64,000 nt of DNA. It comes from Triangularia verruculosa. Lineage: Eukaryota > Ascomycota > Sordariomycetes > Sordariales > Podosporaceae. A program made the translations under genes and the position numbers. Location: positions 1-64,000 of the forward strand of contig MU863950.1 in NCBI GenBank assembly GCA_033296885.1, in the 5' to 3' direction. The notes under the pieces were generated by a model. The model saw only the letters and a list, made by a program, of their open reading frames with translations. It was not told where the DNA came from and ran no database searches. Shown here piece by piece: positions 46,720 through 58,122 of this stretch. Numbering within the stretch: position 1 is the stretch's first letter; every line of letters starts with the position of its first letter.

Positions 46720-47734
46720 TTAGAGAGCATAGCCCAACACAGCAACAACCATGACGATGCAGTACCAAACCTGAGCACCGCGACCACCGCCATTGTTGGC
46801 AGCAGAAATGGCAGGGTAGGTCGTCGTGGGGTAGACGACCGACACAGAGGGAGCGGAGTAGGTCAAGGTGCTGTTTCCGTTGCCCTGGCCAGCATAAGGG
46901 ACGAAGGTGCCGACCGTGCCAGCTGTGACAGTGGTGGTGTCGACAGTGACGGTGGTGGCAACAGTGATGGTCGACTTGACCGACCATGACTGGGTGGAAG
47001 TCAAGGTCTTAGTGGCAGTGTCGGTGCTCACGATTGTGGTGACGGTGCTGAGCTCCTCCGAGACAGAGGAGATGGAGAAAGGGGGGAGGCCACCGATGAA
47101 AGAGGCTGTGGCGGGCTCGACCTCGGCGCTGGTCTCAGTGACCTCGGCGCTGGTCTCAATGGGGGCAGTCTCAGTGATCGTGCCAGTGGTGGTGACATAC
47201 TCAGTGATGGTGCTGGTAATGTCATCGCTGCTGGACACAGAGCCGGAGATAGGGGGACCATCGGTCTGAACGGGGTCTTCGCTCTGGAGAGTAGAGACCG
47301 TGACGGTAACGCTCACGGTGACCGGCTCAGCGCAGCTCGACCCGGAGGAACTGGAACGAGAAACTGGTTAGCGTTGTCGTGACGGAACTAGAGTTCAATT
47401 GAGAGATCAATGCGACTTACGAGATCGGAGTGACCGAGGGAACACCGCTGACAGCATCGACATCACCGGTGGTCGAGAGGACGATCGCCGGAGCGGGAAG
47501 ATTGAGAGAGGCGGAGGTAGTAGTGCAAAGAGTGCTGACCTCGGACTCATCACCACGAGCGACAACACCATTGCTACCGGCAACTGTGATGGATGTTAGT
47601 TGCTAACGATCGAAAAGGAAAAGTCGCTTTTCGAGTCGGAACTTACCAGCAGGAACGGCGCAGAGAGCCAAGCCGATCATCGACTTGACAATGGAGGCAC
47701 CATGGCCATTGGTCTTGCGGGTGGTGAAAATCAT
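46720..47734 (-). CDS. Secreted Ser/Thr-rich, probably GPI-anchored cell-wall protein
   Basis: Minus-strand exons 47734-47647, 47583-47421 and 47350-46720 give 293 aa. An N-terminal hydrophobic segment SMIGLALCAVPAVAG (about residues 18-32) serves as signal peptide. The remainder is Ser/Thr/Val-rich with TTVTV and TSTI runs, a likely heavily O-glycosylated stalk. The C-terminus has small residues (SAANNGGG) as a possible omega site followed by the hydrophobic VWYCIVMVVAVLGYAL. Family not identified beyond this architecture. The PBN1 product in this window acts in the GPI pathway such a protein would use. Confidence 0.85.
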
Positions 47735-49857
47735 GTTGAATATCTCAAGATGAAGTTAACGAGTGACTGTCGGTGGTGGTTACAGGTTAGCAAAAGCGGA
47801 GGCGACTCCAAGTTGTCGTGACCAAGAAAGCGATTGGCAGGATGTGTGAGAGTGTGGGAGAGTGCGAGAGGACAACAGACTGTTTTAAGCAGAGTCGCGT
47901 TGCCGAGCTTGGGTGGGGCAGAGGTGGTGAATGGGAAGCAGGGTCGGTGTGCAGAGGGGTGTTTGTGTTGGTGGGTGAGTTGGGAAGAATTGGTTGCTGG
48001 GCAGGGCAGAGTCGCTCCTGGGGAGCAACACAACTCGGCTCAACAATGAGTTCGCGCCAGGACAGAGAACAATAACATCAACATACCAGATTCTTGGATA
48101 TTCAATTTCGATCGTGTCCAGAGACGTTGGTCGGACAAGAATGCTAATCGCGGGGGCGAGAGAGTGACTGTCGGTTAATGTCTGGTGAAGAAATTGAAGT
48201 TGTGGTGGCGGGAAGAGAAAGGAAAGGGAACAGCGGGAAATCAGCTGCCATCATGACAATTACAACAGGCTACAAACCGGAAAATATGTGAATCCGCGCT
48301 ATGGCCACGCGGTGAGCAAGTGAGTGGGCAATTTTGTGTCTTGAGATGGAATTAGGGCCATGGGATCAGGTTGACCAATTTAGGAAAGAGCAGAATGAGC
48401 CTTTCGTCTGAGCTTAGTCCTCACATGATGATTACAAAGAGCTAACATCAGGAATAAGGGCAAGTAATGAGTTGTCTTCAGATATTGAAGATGTCCAACT
48501 GCTTGACCTGGGAGAGCCAGAGCAAGCAGTCGACTTCGATTACAGCTTCTGTGTACCGGAGATCGAGGATGATGGTGTGATATTATGGGTGTCTACATAC
48601 CTAGGCACTGACCTGGTAGTCAGAAGGAAGACTGCTACATATCAAGCCTTGCAAAATAGTCCATCCTACAACAGTCTCTCCGCTTGTCTACAGATATATC
48701 GACTCTACGTATCCTGCGAGTCCACTCGACTATTCTCGAAGGTATATTACTCAAATCCAAGCCCTACACGAGATCATCGGTTATCTTTGGTGTTTGACCG
48801 AAGTAATAGTCTCCAGCTTAGGTCGTAATACCTTCCCCTCATGTTGCAGAGGAAGCCCCCCTTTTAGCCCCTGAATATGCCAAGACTAGGCACTTCGTAG
48901 CGTAGAGCCTCATTATCAGAACGGCAACATCACCGGCTTGAATGCACGACATAGGGTTCATGAACAAAATTAAGAGATATTGATTGCTACATAGAGGGCT
49001 GCACTGTCGTACCTTCCTATCTCATTTTGATCAGGGGTCATGGGACAGTCACCCATACTGGATACCTGAGGCAACGATGCCAAGACCCACAATAGCTGCT
49101 CAACAAAGGAACTCGCGCGTCGATTCCGCGTTGCTCAGAGCGAATAATATAGTCAATGAATCATCAAGTACGAGAAAAGAATGAAGAGCGTGTTATAGTA
49201 TGCATTATGATTGTTATCGGGAGCATTTTGAAGGACCCGAGTGGTGTTGGAGCAGCATGTTCTCTCGTGTCATGGTTTTCGTGTTGGCAATGATAAGCCT
49301 CGCGGCGCACATTTGGCTGTTGAGTTCTCGGGGATAATATCTCTCTAAACTAGGCTGCCATTCACTGCCTGAATATTTGTGAGGCAACAGTGTTGAATCG
49401 GGTGTTGAGAAAGAAGGTCGTTGAAAGCTCGAGCTTTCCGCTCGACCCATAGTTATGCCAAGAAATTTTGGCAGCCCCCACGATTTGATGCTCCCCGAAT
49501 GTTACGCGCCTGGGATCGCGTACCACCCACAGACCTTCAACAACCTCGCCGACACAAACACCCTCTCCCTTACAACGTACGACCCACGACGGCACGAACA
49601 ACAATAGCGATACCATCGTCACTTGGTCTCAGTTGCCGACGCCGCTCTGATCACTCGGCAGTCTCGGCCGGAACAAACCACGAAGGCTCACCAATCGCCA
49701 ATCGCGACCGGACTCTCAGCAATAATTTGCGGTAACACACACGCGCTCTCCTTTCCCGTCCCCGCTTCGTAACGTCGGTCGGCCTTCAACGAAACATCAA
49801 CCCATCAATCCGCATCATCTATCGACCCAGCCGAGTAGTCGAAACTCGTCGCGCATC
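47735..49857. other. Intergenic region upstream of PDS5 and of the GPI-protein gene
   Basis: 2.1 kb between divergent starts. A 118-codon open frame at 48472-48828 begins MSSDIEDVQLLDLGEPEQ and is acidic at its start, but has no recognisable domain or splice partner; I leave it uncalled. The stretch 49440-49857 is C-rich on the + strand and probably PDS5 promoter and leader. Confidence 0.5.
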
Positions 49858-52800
49858 ATGGCGCCTCGCCGGAGCGCCGCTGAGGAGGTCGAAGAGGAGG
49901 AATCCGAGACAGAGCTCGTCGCGCTGCAGTTCAACGAGTCGCTGACATGGCGCCCTGGCAAGCCAATTCCCCTCGATAAGCTGCTCAAGCATCTTAATAC
50001 CCTAGCGAAAGAGCTGGAAGAGCTGGATCAGGAAGTCATCGACCCAAATTCGTTGACTAAGGTTGCGAAAGAGGTCGCATCACATCAGATTCTGAGCCAC
50101 AAGGATAAGGGCGTAAGGGCATATGCCGCTTGCTGCGTCGTCGATATCCTTAGATTATGCGCCCCCGATGCGCCTTTCACTCCAACACAGATGAAGGTAT
50201 GGGCCTTGTCTCGGTAGTATATTGTATGGCATTGTAGTTGCTAACCCAACTCCAGGACATCTTCAACCTCGCCGTCACTTCTATTATTCCTACGTTATTC
50301 GACCCTTCAAATCCATACAACACTCAGCACAAATATGTTCTTCGATCTCTCACCGAAATCAAGAGCGTAGCCCTCCTTCTCGATGTGGACGGCAGCGATA
50401 ATCTCCTGCTCGCCCTCTTCTCTAACATATTTGACGGAGTATCGGGAGTCAAGTCAGCATCAGGAGAGCAAGTGGCCAAGGATGTCGAATTTAGCATGGC
50501 CGAAATGCTTGGTGTGTTGATAGATGAGGCTACGACTCTTCCAGCAAAGGTTGTCGATATTATTATGGCCCAATTCCTCAGAGCGGCTGCCCCTGGAGCA
50601 GGCAGGAGAAGGCGAGACCATGTTCAGATGGACGATAACCAGGCTACACTCCTTGCTAAGGAGGAACCCGAAGCTTACCAAATAGCAAAGAACCTGTGCC
50701 AGACATTCCCCGATAAGATGTCGAGGCTCGTCAGCCAGTATTTCAGCGACGTCATAGTTGATGCCACTTCGTTCGCCGCTAGGCCCGGCGGACACAAGGA
50801 TGCTGATGATGAAGAGGATGATGACGGCCCATCGGGACCTTCTGAGTCGGATCTCCAGGAGTTGGACAAAGCACACACACTAATCCGGGAGCTATGGAAA
50901 GCAGCGCCACAGGTTCTTCAGAACGTTGTGCCTCAGGTCGATGCCGAATTATCAGCCGACAATGTTCATCTGCGCCAACTCGCGACGGAGACGCTAGGTG
51001 ATATGATATCAGGAATTGGCGCTGCAGGACCACCGCCGGCACCAGTTCTGGATCCTGCTGCGTATCCGCCATTGAGTTTGGACGCCGAGGGAAATTCCGA
51101 TAGCCAGGGCTTCAACATACTCACGAAGCCTCTCTCAGCCATATCCTTCCCACAGACGCACAGCCTAGTCTTCCACAACTTCCTCAGCAGGAAGAATGAC
51201 AAAGCCTCGACCATCCGAGCTGCTTGGACAACGGCAGTTGGACATATCCTGTCAACATCCGCTGGTGGCATTGGGCTCAGTCGCGAGGATGAGGCTACGC
51301 TGATTCAGGGACTTGGAGAGAAGCTCTCGGACAGCGACGAAAAGGTCAGACTTGCAGCTGTCAAAGCGATCGAGTCTTTCGGCTTCCGAGACGTTGTTCT
51401 CAAGCTGGGCCCCAGCGGTGGTGTGTCCAAAGAAGGCTCTATTCTTTCCACTCTGGCCGATCGTTGCCGTGACCGGAGACCGGCTGTGAGAGTGGCGGCT
51501 ATGACCTTGCTCGGAAACCTCTGGGCGGTTGGTACCGGCGAACTGCTCGCTGGAAATGAGGCTGTCATTGCGGCGCTCGAGGGAGTGCCAAGCCGCATCT
51601 ACAACGCGTTTTATGCCAATGATGCCGAGGTCAACGCTCTGCTGGACCGCGTTATCTTTGAGTCTCTGATTCCCTTGACCTATCCACCACCAAAGAAGGG
51701 CTCCAAGTCTGCCAATGGAAGCTCTCAATCGCAAGCTGCTGCTGCTGCCGCCGCGGATGCCGACGCCATTAGAGCAGAGAGGATATTGCTTCTTGTACGG
51801 TCACTCGATCCCATGGCGAAGAAGGCCTTCTTTGCCATGCAAGCGAGGCAGCCACAGTTTGCCCAGATTCTGGAGACATACATCAAGCAATGCGAGCTGT
51901 TCAACGGAGGTGTCATGGATGACAATGCCGAGAAGAAGCAGGCCAATCTCAACAAGACGGTTCAATATATCGCCCAGTTTCTCCCGAATCCTGCACAGAG
52001 CGTCCAAGATCTGCTGAAGTTCGCCAAGGTCAACGATCGACGAAACCGTGCTCTTGTCAGATACATCATCGGCCAAGAGCAAGATTTCAAGACTGTTAAT
52101 GTCGCGCTCAAGGAACTCAACAAGCGGATCAACGGTGCGAAAGAAACACAGATGATGGACACTCTGCTGTCACTTCTCTATCGGTCCGGTCGCTTCATCT
52201 TCAACCGGAGTCATTTGGCCACTATTATGGAGTATTCCAAGTCCAACAAAGATGGCTTGGGCGGTGCCGCCCATGAAGTTCTCAACGAGATATCACAAAG
52301 GAACCCCGATCTTTTCAAGACCCACATTGGACAGCTCTGCAAGGATCTCGTAGATCAGGCTCCTACCGAGAACCGCGAGAATGACCCTTCTGTTGCCGAG
52401 ACATTGAAGGCTTGCTCGACATATGCCAGGAAATACCCGAAGGATGTGCCCATGGATCGGGATTTCGTTCAGACCTTGGTCAGTTTTGCCCTGTTTGGCC
52501 AACCTCCAAAGGTTGCCAAGCACGCTGTGAATATTTTGTTGTCAAAGCAGGACAATAAGAGTACAGTGTACGCCAAGGACCTTCTCCAGCGCATTTTGAA
52601 AGACTGGACATATGGATCCAAGCACTTTCTCAACAAGCTCTCGGCTGTTAGCCAGCTTGAGCTTCTTGCCCCGAAGATTACTCAGGACGCAGAGGACAAG
52701 ATCCTTGGCATGATTCAAGACATTCTTCTCGAGGTTCGAACAGAAGCCAAGGATAGTGATCCAGAGTGGGTGGACGATTCTGAGCTGGACGAGGAGTGTG

Positions 52801-54460
52801 AGGCCAAATGTTTGGCGCTCAAGACTCTCGCGAACCGGTTGAGGAGTATGGATGCCGAGGAGGCAAAGGAGAACGGAGCTAATGTATGGAAGATGCTGAT
52901 AAAGTTGATCCGTACCAAAGGTGAGATGAGCAAGACCAAGAATACGCCAAAACATCACAAGTCCCGGTTGCGTCTCCTTGCTGCTCAGCTTATCCTGAAG
53001 CTGTGCATACAGAAGCACTTTGACGATCTGCTCACCCCAGAAGACTTCAACGCACTGGCCTTGACCACACAGGACGCTGCCCAAGAGGTACGACACGGCT
53101 TCGTTAGGACGCTGCAAAAGTACCTCGTAGATGATAAGCTCCGGGCCCGGTTTTATACTATGATCTTCCTGATGGCATTTGAGCCCAACACCGAGTTCAA
53201 GCAGAGAACAGAAACATGGATTCGGTCTAGGGCGAGGCATTATGCCAGCACAAAGCAATATGTGCTCGAGGCTGTCCTCGGCCGTCTCTTTTCGCTACTG
53301 GCGCATCATCCAGACTACAGCTCTGACCCCGAGGAGCTTGTTGATCATGCCAGGTACATTCTCTTCTATGTCAGCTTGGTGGCAACTGAGGCAAACTTGG
53401 GCTTGCTGTCCAAGTACGCCGAGCGTGCGAAGCAAACCCAGGATGCGCTCAACCCTGAGAGCACCGGCCATCGGGTGCTGTGTGATTTGACACAGGCAGT
53501 CATTCGCAAATGGCAGGAGAAGAAGAACTGGACGTTCAATGCCTGGCCTGAGAAGATTGGTTTGCCAAAGGGGCTGTATGCTCCGCTCAAGTCGCATAGT
53601 GAAGCACAGGAGATTGCTGAGAAGCTGCTCGTTCCTGATGCGATTGACGAGAAGCTGGATGATTTGCTCAGGGCGATGGATCGCAAGAAGGCATGCTTTT
53701 TACTCTCACTTGACACGGACGGAAATACTAACATGATCAATAGAAACGCAAATCAACCGCAGATGGCAACTCGGAATCCCGACCAGCAGCCAAGAAGTCT
53801 CGAGTTCAGCCCAAGGAGCCCAAGATCAAGGAGGCGAGGAAGATCGCCACCCCCAAGCCGAAGAAGCCCTCAAGGCCCAAGAAGGCACCATCATCCCCCA
53901 AGGTATCAGCCATCTCAGATGCGAACCGCCGTCGCTCGGGGCGATCGGTGGCACAAGCAAATCAATCCTACATTGAGCGAGACTCGTCAGAAGATGACGA
54001 GGAGATGCTGGATGGCGTTGCTGAGTGGGAGTACGAAGACGGAAATGGCGAGGAGGCTTCCGGCGACGAGGCAGAGGGGGAGAATGGCTCCGACAAGAAG
54101 AAGGCGGACGAGAGCGGTAGTGAGCTATCTGAACATGAAGAAGTAGAGGAAGAGGACAAGGAGGAGGAAGCGGACGTTGAAATGACGGATGACAAGCAAG
54201 CGGAGGAAGAGGGCGAAGAGCCAGAAGAGGAGGCAGATGACGAGAAGGAAGAGGAGGCAGAACCAGAAGCTGAAGCGGAGGAAGAAGAAGAAGAAGAGGC
54301 ACCCCCACCGACAAAGGCTAATGGGCGAAGGGGAAGGTCAGCTCCGAAAGAGAAGGCGAAACCGGCGCCAAAGGAGAAGAGTGCTCCCGCGGTCAAGAAG
54401 CAGACTGCACTACCGACCAGGACGTCGGGGCGGGCTACGAGGGGGAGGGCTGCTGCTTAG
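49858..54460 (+). CDS. PDS5: Pds5/Spo76/BimD sister-chromatid cohesion protein
   Basis: Exons 49858-50196, 50256-53690 and 53744-54460 give 1496 aa. The conserved N-terminus LQFNESLTWRPGKPIPLDKL (about residues 23-42) and KDKGVRAYAACCVVDILRLCAPDAPF mark the Pds5 family; HEAT repeats continue to about residue 1270. The C-terminal tail has Lys/Arg clusters, a long Glu/Asp tract and a basic end (TSGRATRGRAAA). Pds5 binds cohesin with Wapl and regulates loop formation, cohesion and meiotic axis structure; Sordaria SPO76 and Aspergillus BimD are orthologues. The last intron appears to be GC-AG (AAG|GCATGC ... TACTAAC ... CAATAG). A GT donor that keeps frame was not found nearby. Confidence 0.95.
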
Positions 54461-55129
54461 AGGAGGAACAAGGACAGGGTTACGAGTGGGTAATTTGAAG
54501 CAGCGAGGACTCTAGGCAGCGGGGCGCGTGTTCATCTATATCTCAAGTGTTATCCTTCAAGGAGAAGAAAACTTTTTTGATTTTCTTTGGCTCGGGATTG
54601 GCTCAACTTAGCTCTCGGGTGTGTATGGGTGTTTAGGGTTAGTGGATCAATAGGGAAGGAAAAGAGGGAGTATTTTTATGTGTATATATATACTAGGTAC
54701 AATGGTAATTTGCTCATTGAAATCTTATCATGTATCATCAAATCGATTCCGTATTTTTCATTTCTTGGTGACACCAGGCAGCAAGATTTGGTTGAGTCTT
54801 AGATTCAGGGGTTAGGGGTAAGCAACAGGGATCAGAAAAACGAGCTAAGTTGGTGTGGCGAGGGTTAGGGTTGATATGTGCAATGATCCAATCAATTGAC
54901 GTTGGTCCAACCAGTTCGGGAAGTTGTGAGTTTTAATGTTTTTGCAAACTCACTTTCATCAACCACACACGACGACCAATCGACGCTCACTTTTAGAGAA
55001 GTCAGAACATGATAGGGGATCAATAACAATAATTTTTCACTCATTTCATTCAACGTCACACTCACTCAACTGCTGAATCACACCATACTTTTCATCACAT
55101 ATCTCACCTTTTGATCATCATCGCCCACA
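54461..55129. other. Region between PDS5 and PrpF-like gene, with telobox-like motifs
   Basis: 669 bp. TTTAGGGTTAG at 54632-54642 and AGGGTTAGGGTT at 54861-54872 are short TTAGGG-type motifs. No coding exon seen. Confidence 0.5.
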
Positions 55130-56326
55130 ATGAGCAAAACCCTCACCCGCCTCGCCCGCCTCCCCCTCGAAGCAGCACGGCAGACCCCCCAGCGCTCCTT
55201 CCCCGCGATCTTTGCGAGGGGCGGCACGTCCAACGGCCTGGTGGTGTTGGAACAGGACCTCCCCCCAAAAAACCTCTGGCCTTCGGTGCTGTCAAAAGTG
55301 ATGGGCTCCCCTGATCCCTACGGCAGGCAACTAGACGGGATGGGGTCGGGGGTGTCGTCGACTTCCAAGATCTGCATTTTATCACCCCCAACAAGGGAAG
55401 ATGTAGACGTCGACTTTACGTTTGTGCAAGTCGGGATTCGGGACGGGAGGCTAGATATGGCGGGGAACTGCGGGAATTTGAGTAGTATTGTCGGGCCGGT
55501 TGCGTTTAACCTTGGGATGGTGAGGGGGGGGAGGGGGAATGGGGTTGGGTTTAGACGGGAAGGGGAGGAGGAGGAGGAGATGGTGAGTGAGGTGAGGGTG
55601 TTTAATACGAATACGGAGAAGGTGGTGCGGAGTAGGTTCAAGGTGGGGGGGAATCCGTTGAGGTTTGATCCCACGGGTGGGTATGAGATGGATGGGGTGC
55701 CTGGGAGGGGGAGTAGGATTGTTATGAGTTTTTTGGATCCGGGCGGGGCGGGGACGGGGAGGACGCTGCCGACGGGGAATGGGGTTGATGTTTTGAGATT
55801 GAAGGGGGGAGGGGCGGTTGAGGCGAGTTTAGTTGATGTCGGGAATCCGGGGGTTTTTGTGAGGGTGGAGGATTTGGGGGTTGATAGGCCTGAGAGTTTG
55901 ACGCCGAGGAGGGTGGAGGAGGATGGGGATCTGAAGGAGAAGCTGGAGGAGATTAGACGGGCTGGGGCGGAGATGATGGGGTTGGATCCGGACGTGGAGA
56001 GCGTGCCGAAGGTGGTGATGGTTTTTCCGGCGGGGATGAGGAGGGGGGAGGGGGCGAATGTGAGGTGTTTGGCCATGTCGATGGGGCAGGCGCATAAGGC
56101 GGCGCCGTTGACGCTGGCGCTGTGTTTGGGTGCTGCGGCGAGACTTGAGGGGACGATCCCGAATCAGCTGGCGGTTGGGTTGGGGGAGGGGAGTGGTGGG
56201 GTGGTGGTTATTGAACATCCGAGTGGGAAGGTCGATGTGGGAGTTACGGTGGAGGGGGGGAAGGTTGTCTCGGCTGAGTTGCATAGGACGGGGAGGGTGT
56301 TGATGAAGGGGAAGGTCTATTACTAG
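55130..56326 (+). CDS. PrpF-family (2-methylaconitate isomerase-like) protein
   Basis: Intronless, 398 aa. FPAIFARGGTSNGLVV (about residues 24-39), DGMGSGVSSTSKICIL (about 69-84), GNCGNLSSIVGPVAF and the C-terminal MSMGQAHKAAPLT are PrpF (diaminopimelate-epimerase fold) signatures. Bacterial PrpF isomerises methylaconitate in the 2-methylcitrate pathway; fungal substrates are less certain. The N-terminus (MSKTLTRLARLPLEAARQT, no acidic residue in the first 14) could be a mitochondrial presequence. After about codon 65 the codons become strongly G-rich. Confidence 0.9.
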   Translation: MSKTLTRLARLPLEAARQTPQRSFPAIFARGGTSNGLVVLEQDLPPKNLWPSVLSKVMGSPDPYGRQLDGMGSGVSSTSKICILSPPTREDVDVDFTFVQVGIRDGRLDMAGNCGNLSSIVGPVAFNLGMVRGGRGNGVGFRREGEEEEEMVSEVRVFNTNTEKVVRSRFKVGGNPLRFDPTGGYEMDGVPGRGSRIVMSFLDPGGAGTGRTLPTGNGVDVLRLKGGGAVEASLVDVGNPGVFVRVEDLGVDRPESLTPRRVEEDGDLKEKLEEIRRAGAEMMGLDPDVESVPKVVMVFPAGMRRGEGANVRCLAMSMGQAHKAAPLTLALCLGAAARLEGTIPNQLAVGLGEGSGGVVVIEHPSGKVDVGVTVEGGKVVSAELHRTGRVLMKGKVYY

Positions 56327-58122
56327 GCCTTTTTACAAGGGTGGCTGTTTCTGAAGCAAGGCAAGGTTCACTGCTAGGATTTTACACGTGTGGCAACTAT
56401 TGAGGTTGCAGGTACAGCAAGATACCGCATATTTACGAAGAACAACGGGTTGGGTGCTGGAAGCAAGGCCTATTGCTAGGTGTCTACCCTGGCGGTTGTT
56501 GATAGGGCCGTTGAATCCACACTACGGCGCCCAAGGCTTAGCTTCTGCTGCAAGGAAGATGACGGGTTACATTTACGATTTACTAGGGTCATACAAAACG
56601 TCCTTGCATACCGGAACCGACTCCGGGGTCGTGGCGGGCCAGGCATCTTAAATCATGGACGAACACCAGGGAAACTCCATCCCGGGTTTTGAGCTCATAG
56701 AGCTCACGGTTATGGCCGGGAATACTGGTGGAGGTAGAAAACTGCCACGCTCCAGCGTCTCTCCGCTGACCATTCGGTGGCTGACGTGAGATCCCCAGCA
56801 TCCCGGTAGAGTGCACATTCGGAAGCTTCGACAACACCACCACCGAATCTTGGTCTTGGACATCTGAAGTCGAGCGGTTATGGGAAATCATTGGCTATTT
56901 TCCGGATCTCGAATGGTTTAAGCATGTTGGAATATGACAAGGGGTCATTTCATGCTCGCCGACATGGGAATGTGCCGTGCCCCAGCGTCAAACGGACGAT
57001 CTACCCGTGTGGTTGCCGCTGATCCCCGGCCGGGGACGAGCAGTGGAAATAACCTTCTTTCAATGCTGTGTTGACAAGATCTCGCTTGCCAGGCTGTGGA
57101 GACCCGTCAGACCGCCAGTGTTACATCCGTGGAGCTTGTCACGGCTGTTGTAAGCTGGTGCCTGCTTGACTAAGCTATCTATTTGGCATATACGGGATGT
57201 TACATAGGGTTTGGCCATCTTGGATGTTCAGAGATGGGGTGTCTCTCGTGAAATTAGTGACATGTGAGGATATCGTGGCCGGTCCGTATTCTCAACACTC
57301 GTGTTCGGTTTGTCTTCAGGGCTTGATAGCCATCATCTATGCGAAATACATTACTCATACAGACTTGGCGGGCACGCCATGATTTGAACTGAGAGAACTT
57401 AGTGTGTTGCAATTACAACGCCCGCAGCGGGTCTCAAAATGGTACCCGTGAAGATGGACATGGGATGATTTGCTTCAAGTGATGGAAAGTAGCCCATATA
57501 TGCTTGGATTAGACTTCCTAATACGGCAATATTACCAGGTCGAGGTTAGCTTCGAGGGTGATCTCGAAGCGCCACGGCGTGCTCCCCAAGCTGTTAGTTC
57601 ACCTTACAGTGTATGTACATACACTACAATATACATACACGCGGTAGCAGCTCGAACTGTCATGTCCTGCAGCCCTGACGGGCGTCGTCACAGTGGGGGG
57701 CTCAGGCTCTATACGGGTAGAGAGGCCTTGGTAGGGCATGGCGCTCTCGGGCCGCTTCTATCATGCTGAGCGGCTGCCAGGAGTCCGTCGAGTAGTGTGT
57801 CGCATAGGCAATCTCAAAAATGCAAGTCGTTTTCTAGCTCCATATCTAGTAGCATATCAGAATAGGCAGAAGGAAAACAGGGTCGTGGCCAGGGGCAAGT
57901 TCAACGAACAGGCAAAACACGATCTGCTCATAAACTCAATCTTGCAGCCCGTTCCCCTGTCCCATGGAACTTATCTGCTTCTAACCATCTTTGTTACCTC
58001 GCCGATTTGTTTTCTTTTCGAACCAACCCCCTTTCTGTCGTCCAACTGCAGGAGTGGTCCACCCGCTCAGTCCTCGGGCCAAGACAAGAATCTGAGAACT
58101 CACACACCACGAACCAGACACT
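56327..58122. other. Intergenic region, no supported gene
   Basis: 1.8 kb. Short open frames lack domains; the one from 57738 overlaps the next gene in a different frame. A tRNA-like patch near 57372-57440 does not fold well (see rejected). The rightmost part is probably leader of the next gene. Confidence 0.5.

Noticed and set aside
48472..48828. 118-codon + strand open frame
   Set aside because: No domain, no splice partners and AT/GC composition like the surrounding intergenic DNA. It could be a small orphan gene but I cannot support it.
57372..57440. tRNA-like patch on the minus strand (GTTCAAATCA and GTTGTAATTGCAAC)
   Set aside because: Acceptor and T stems do not pair and the anticodon loop would have six bases; at best a decayed tRNA.
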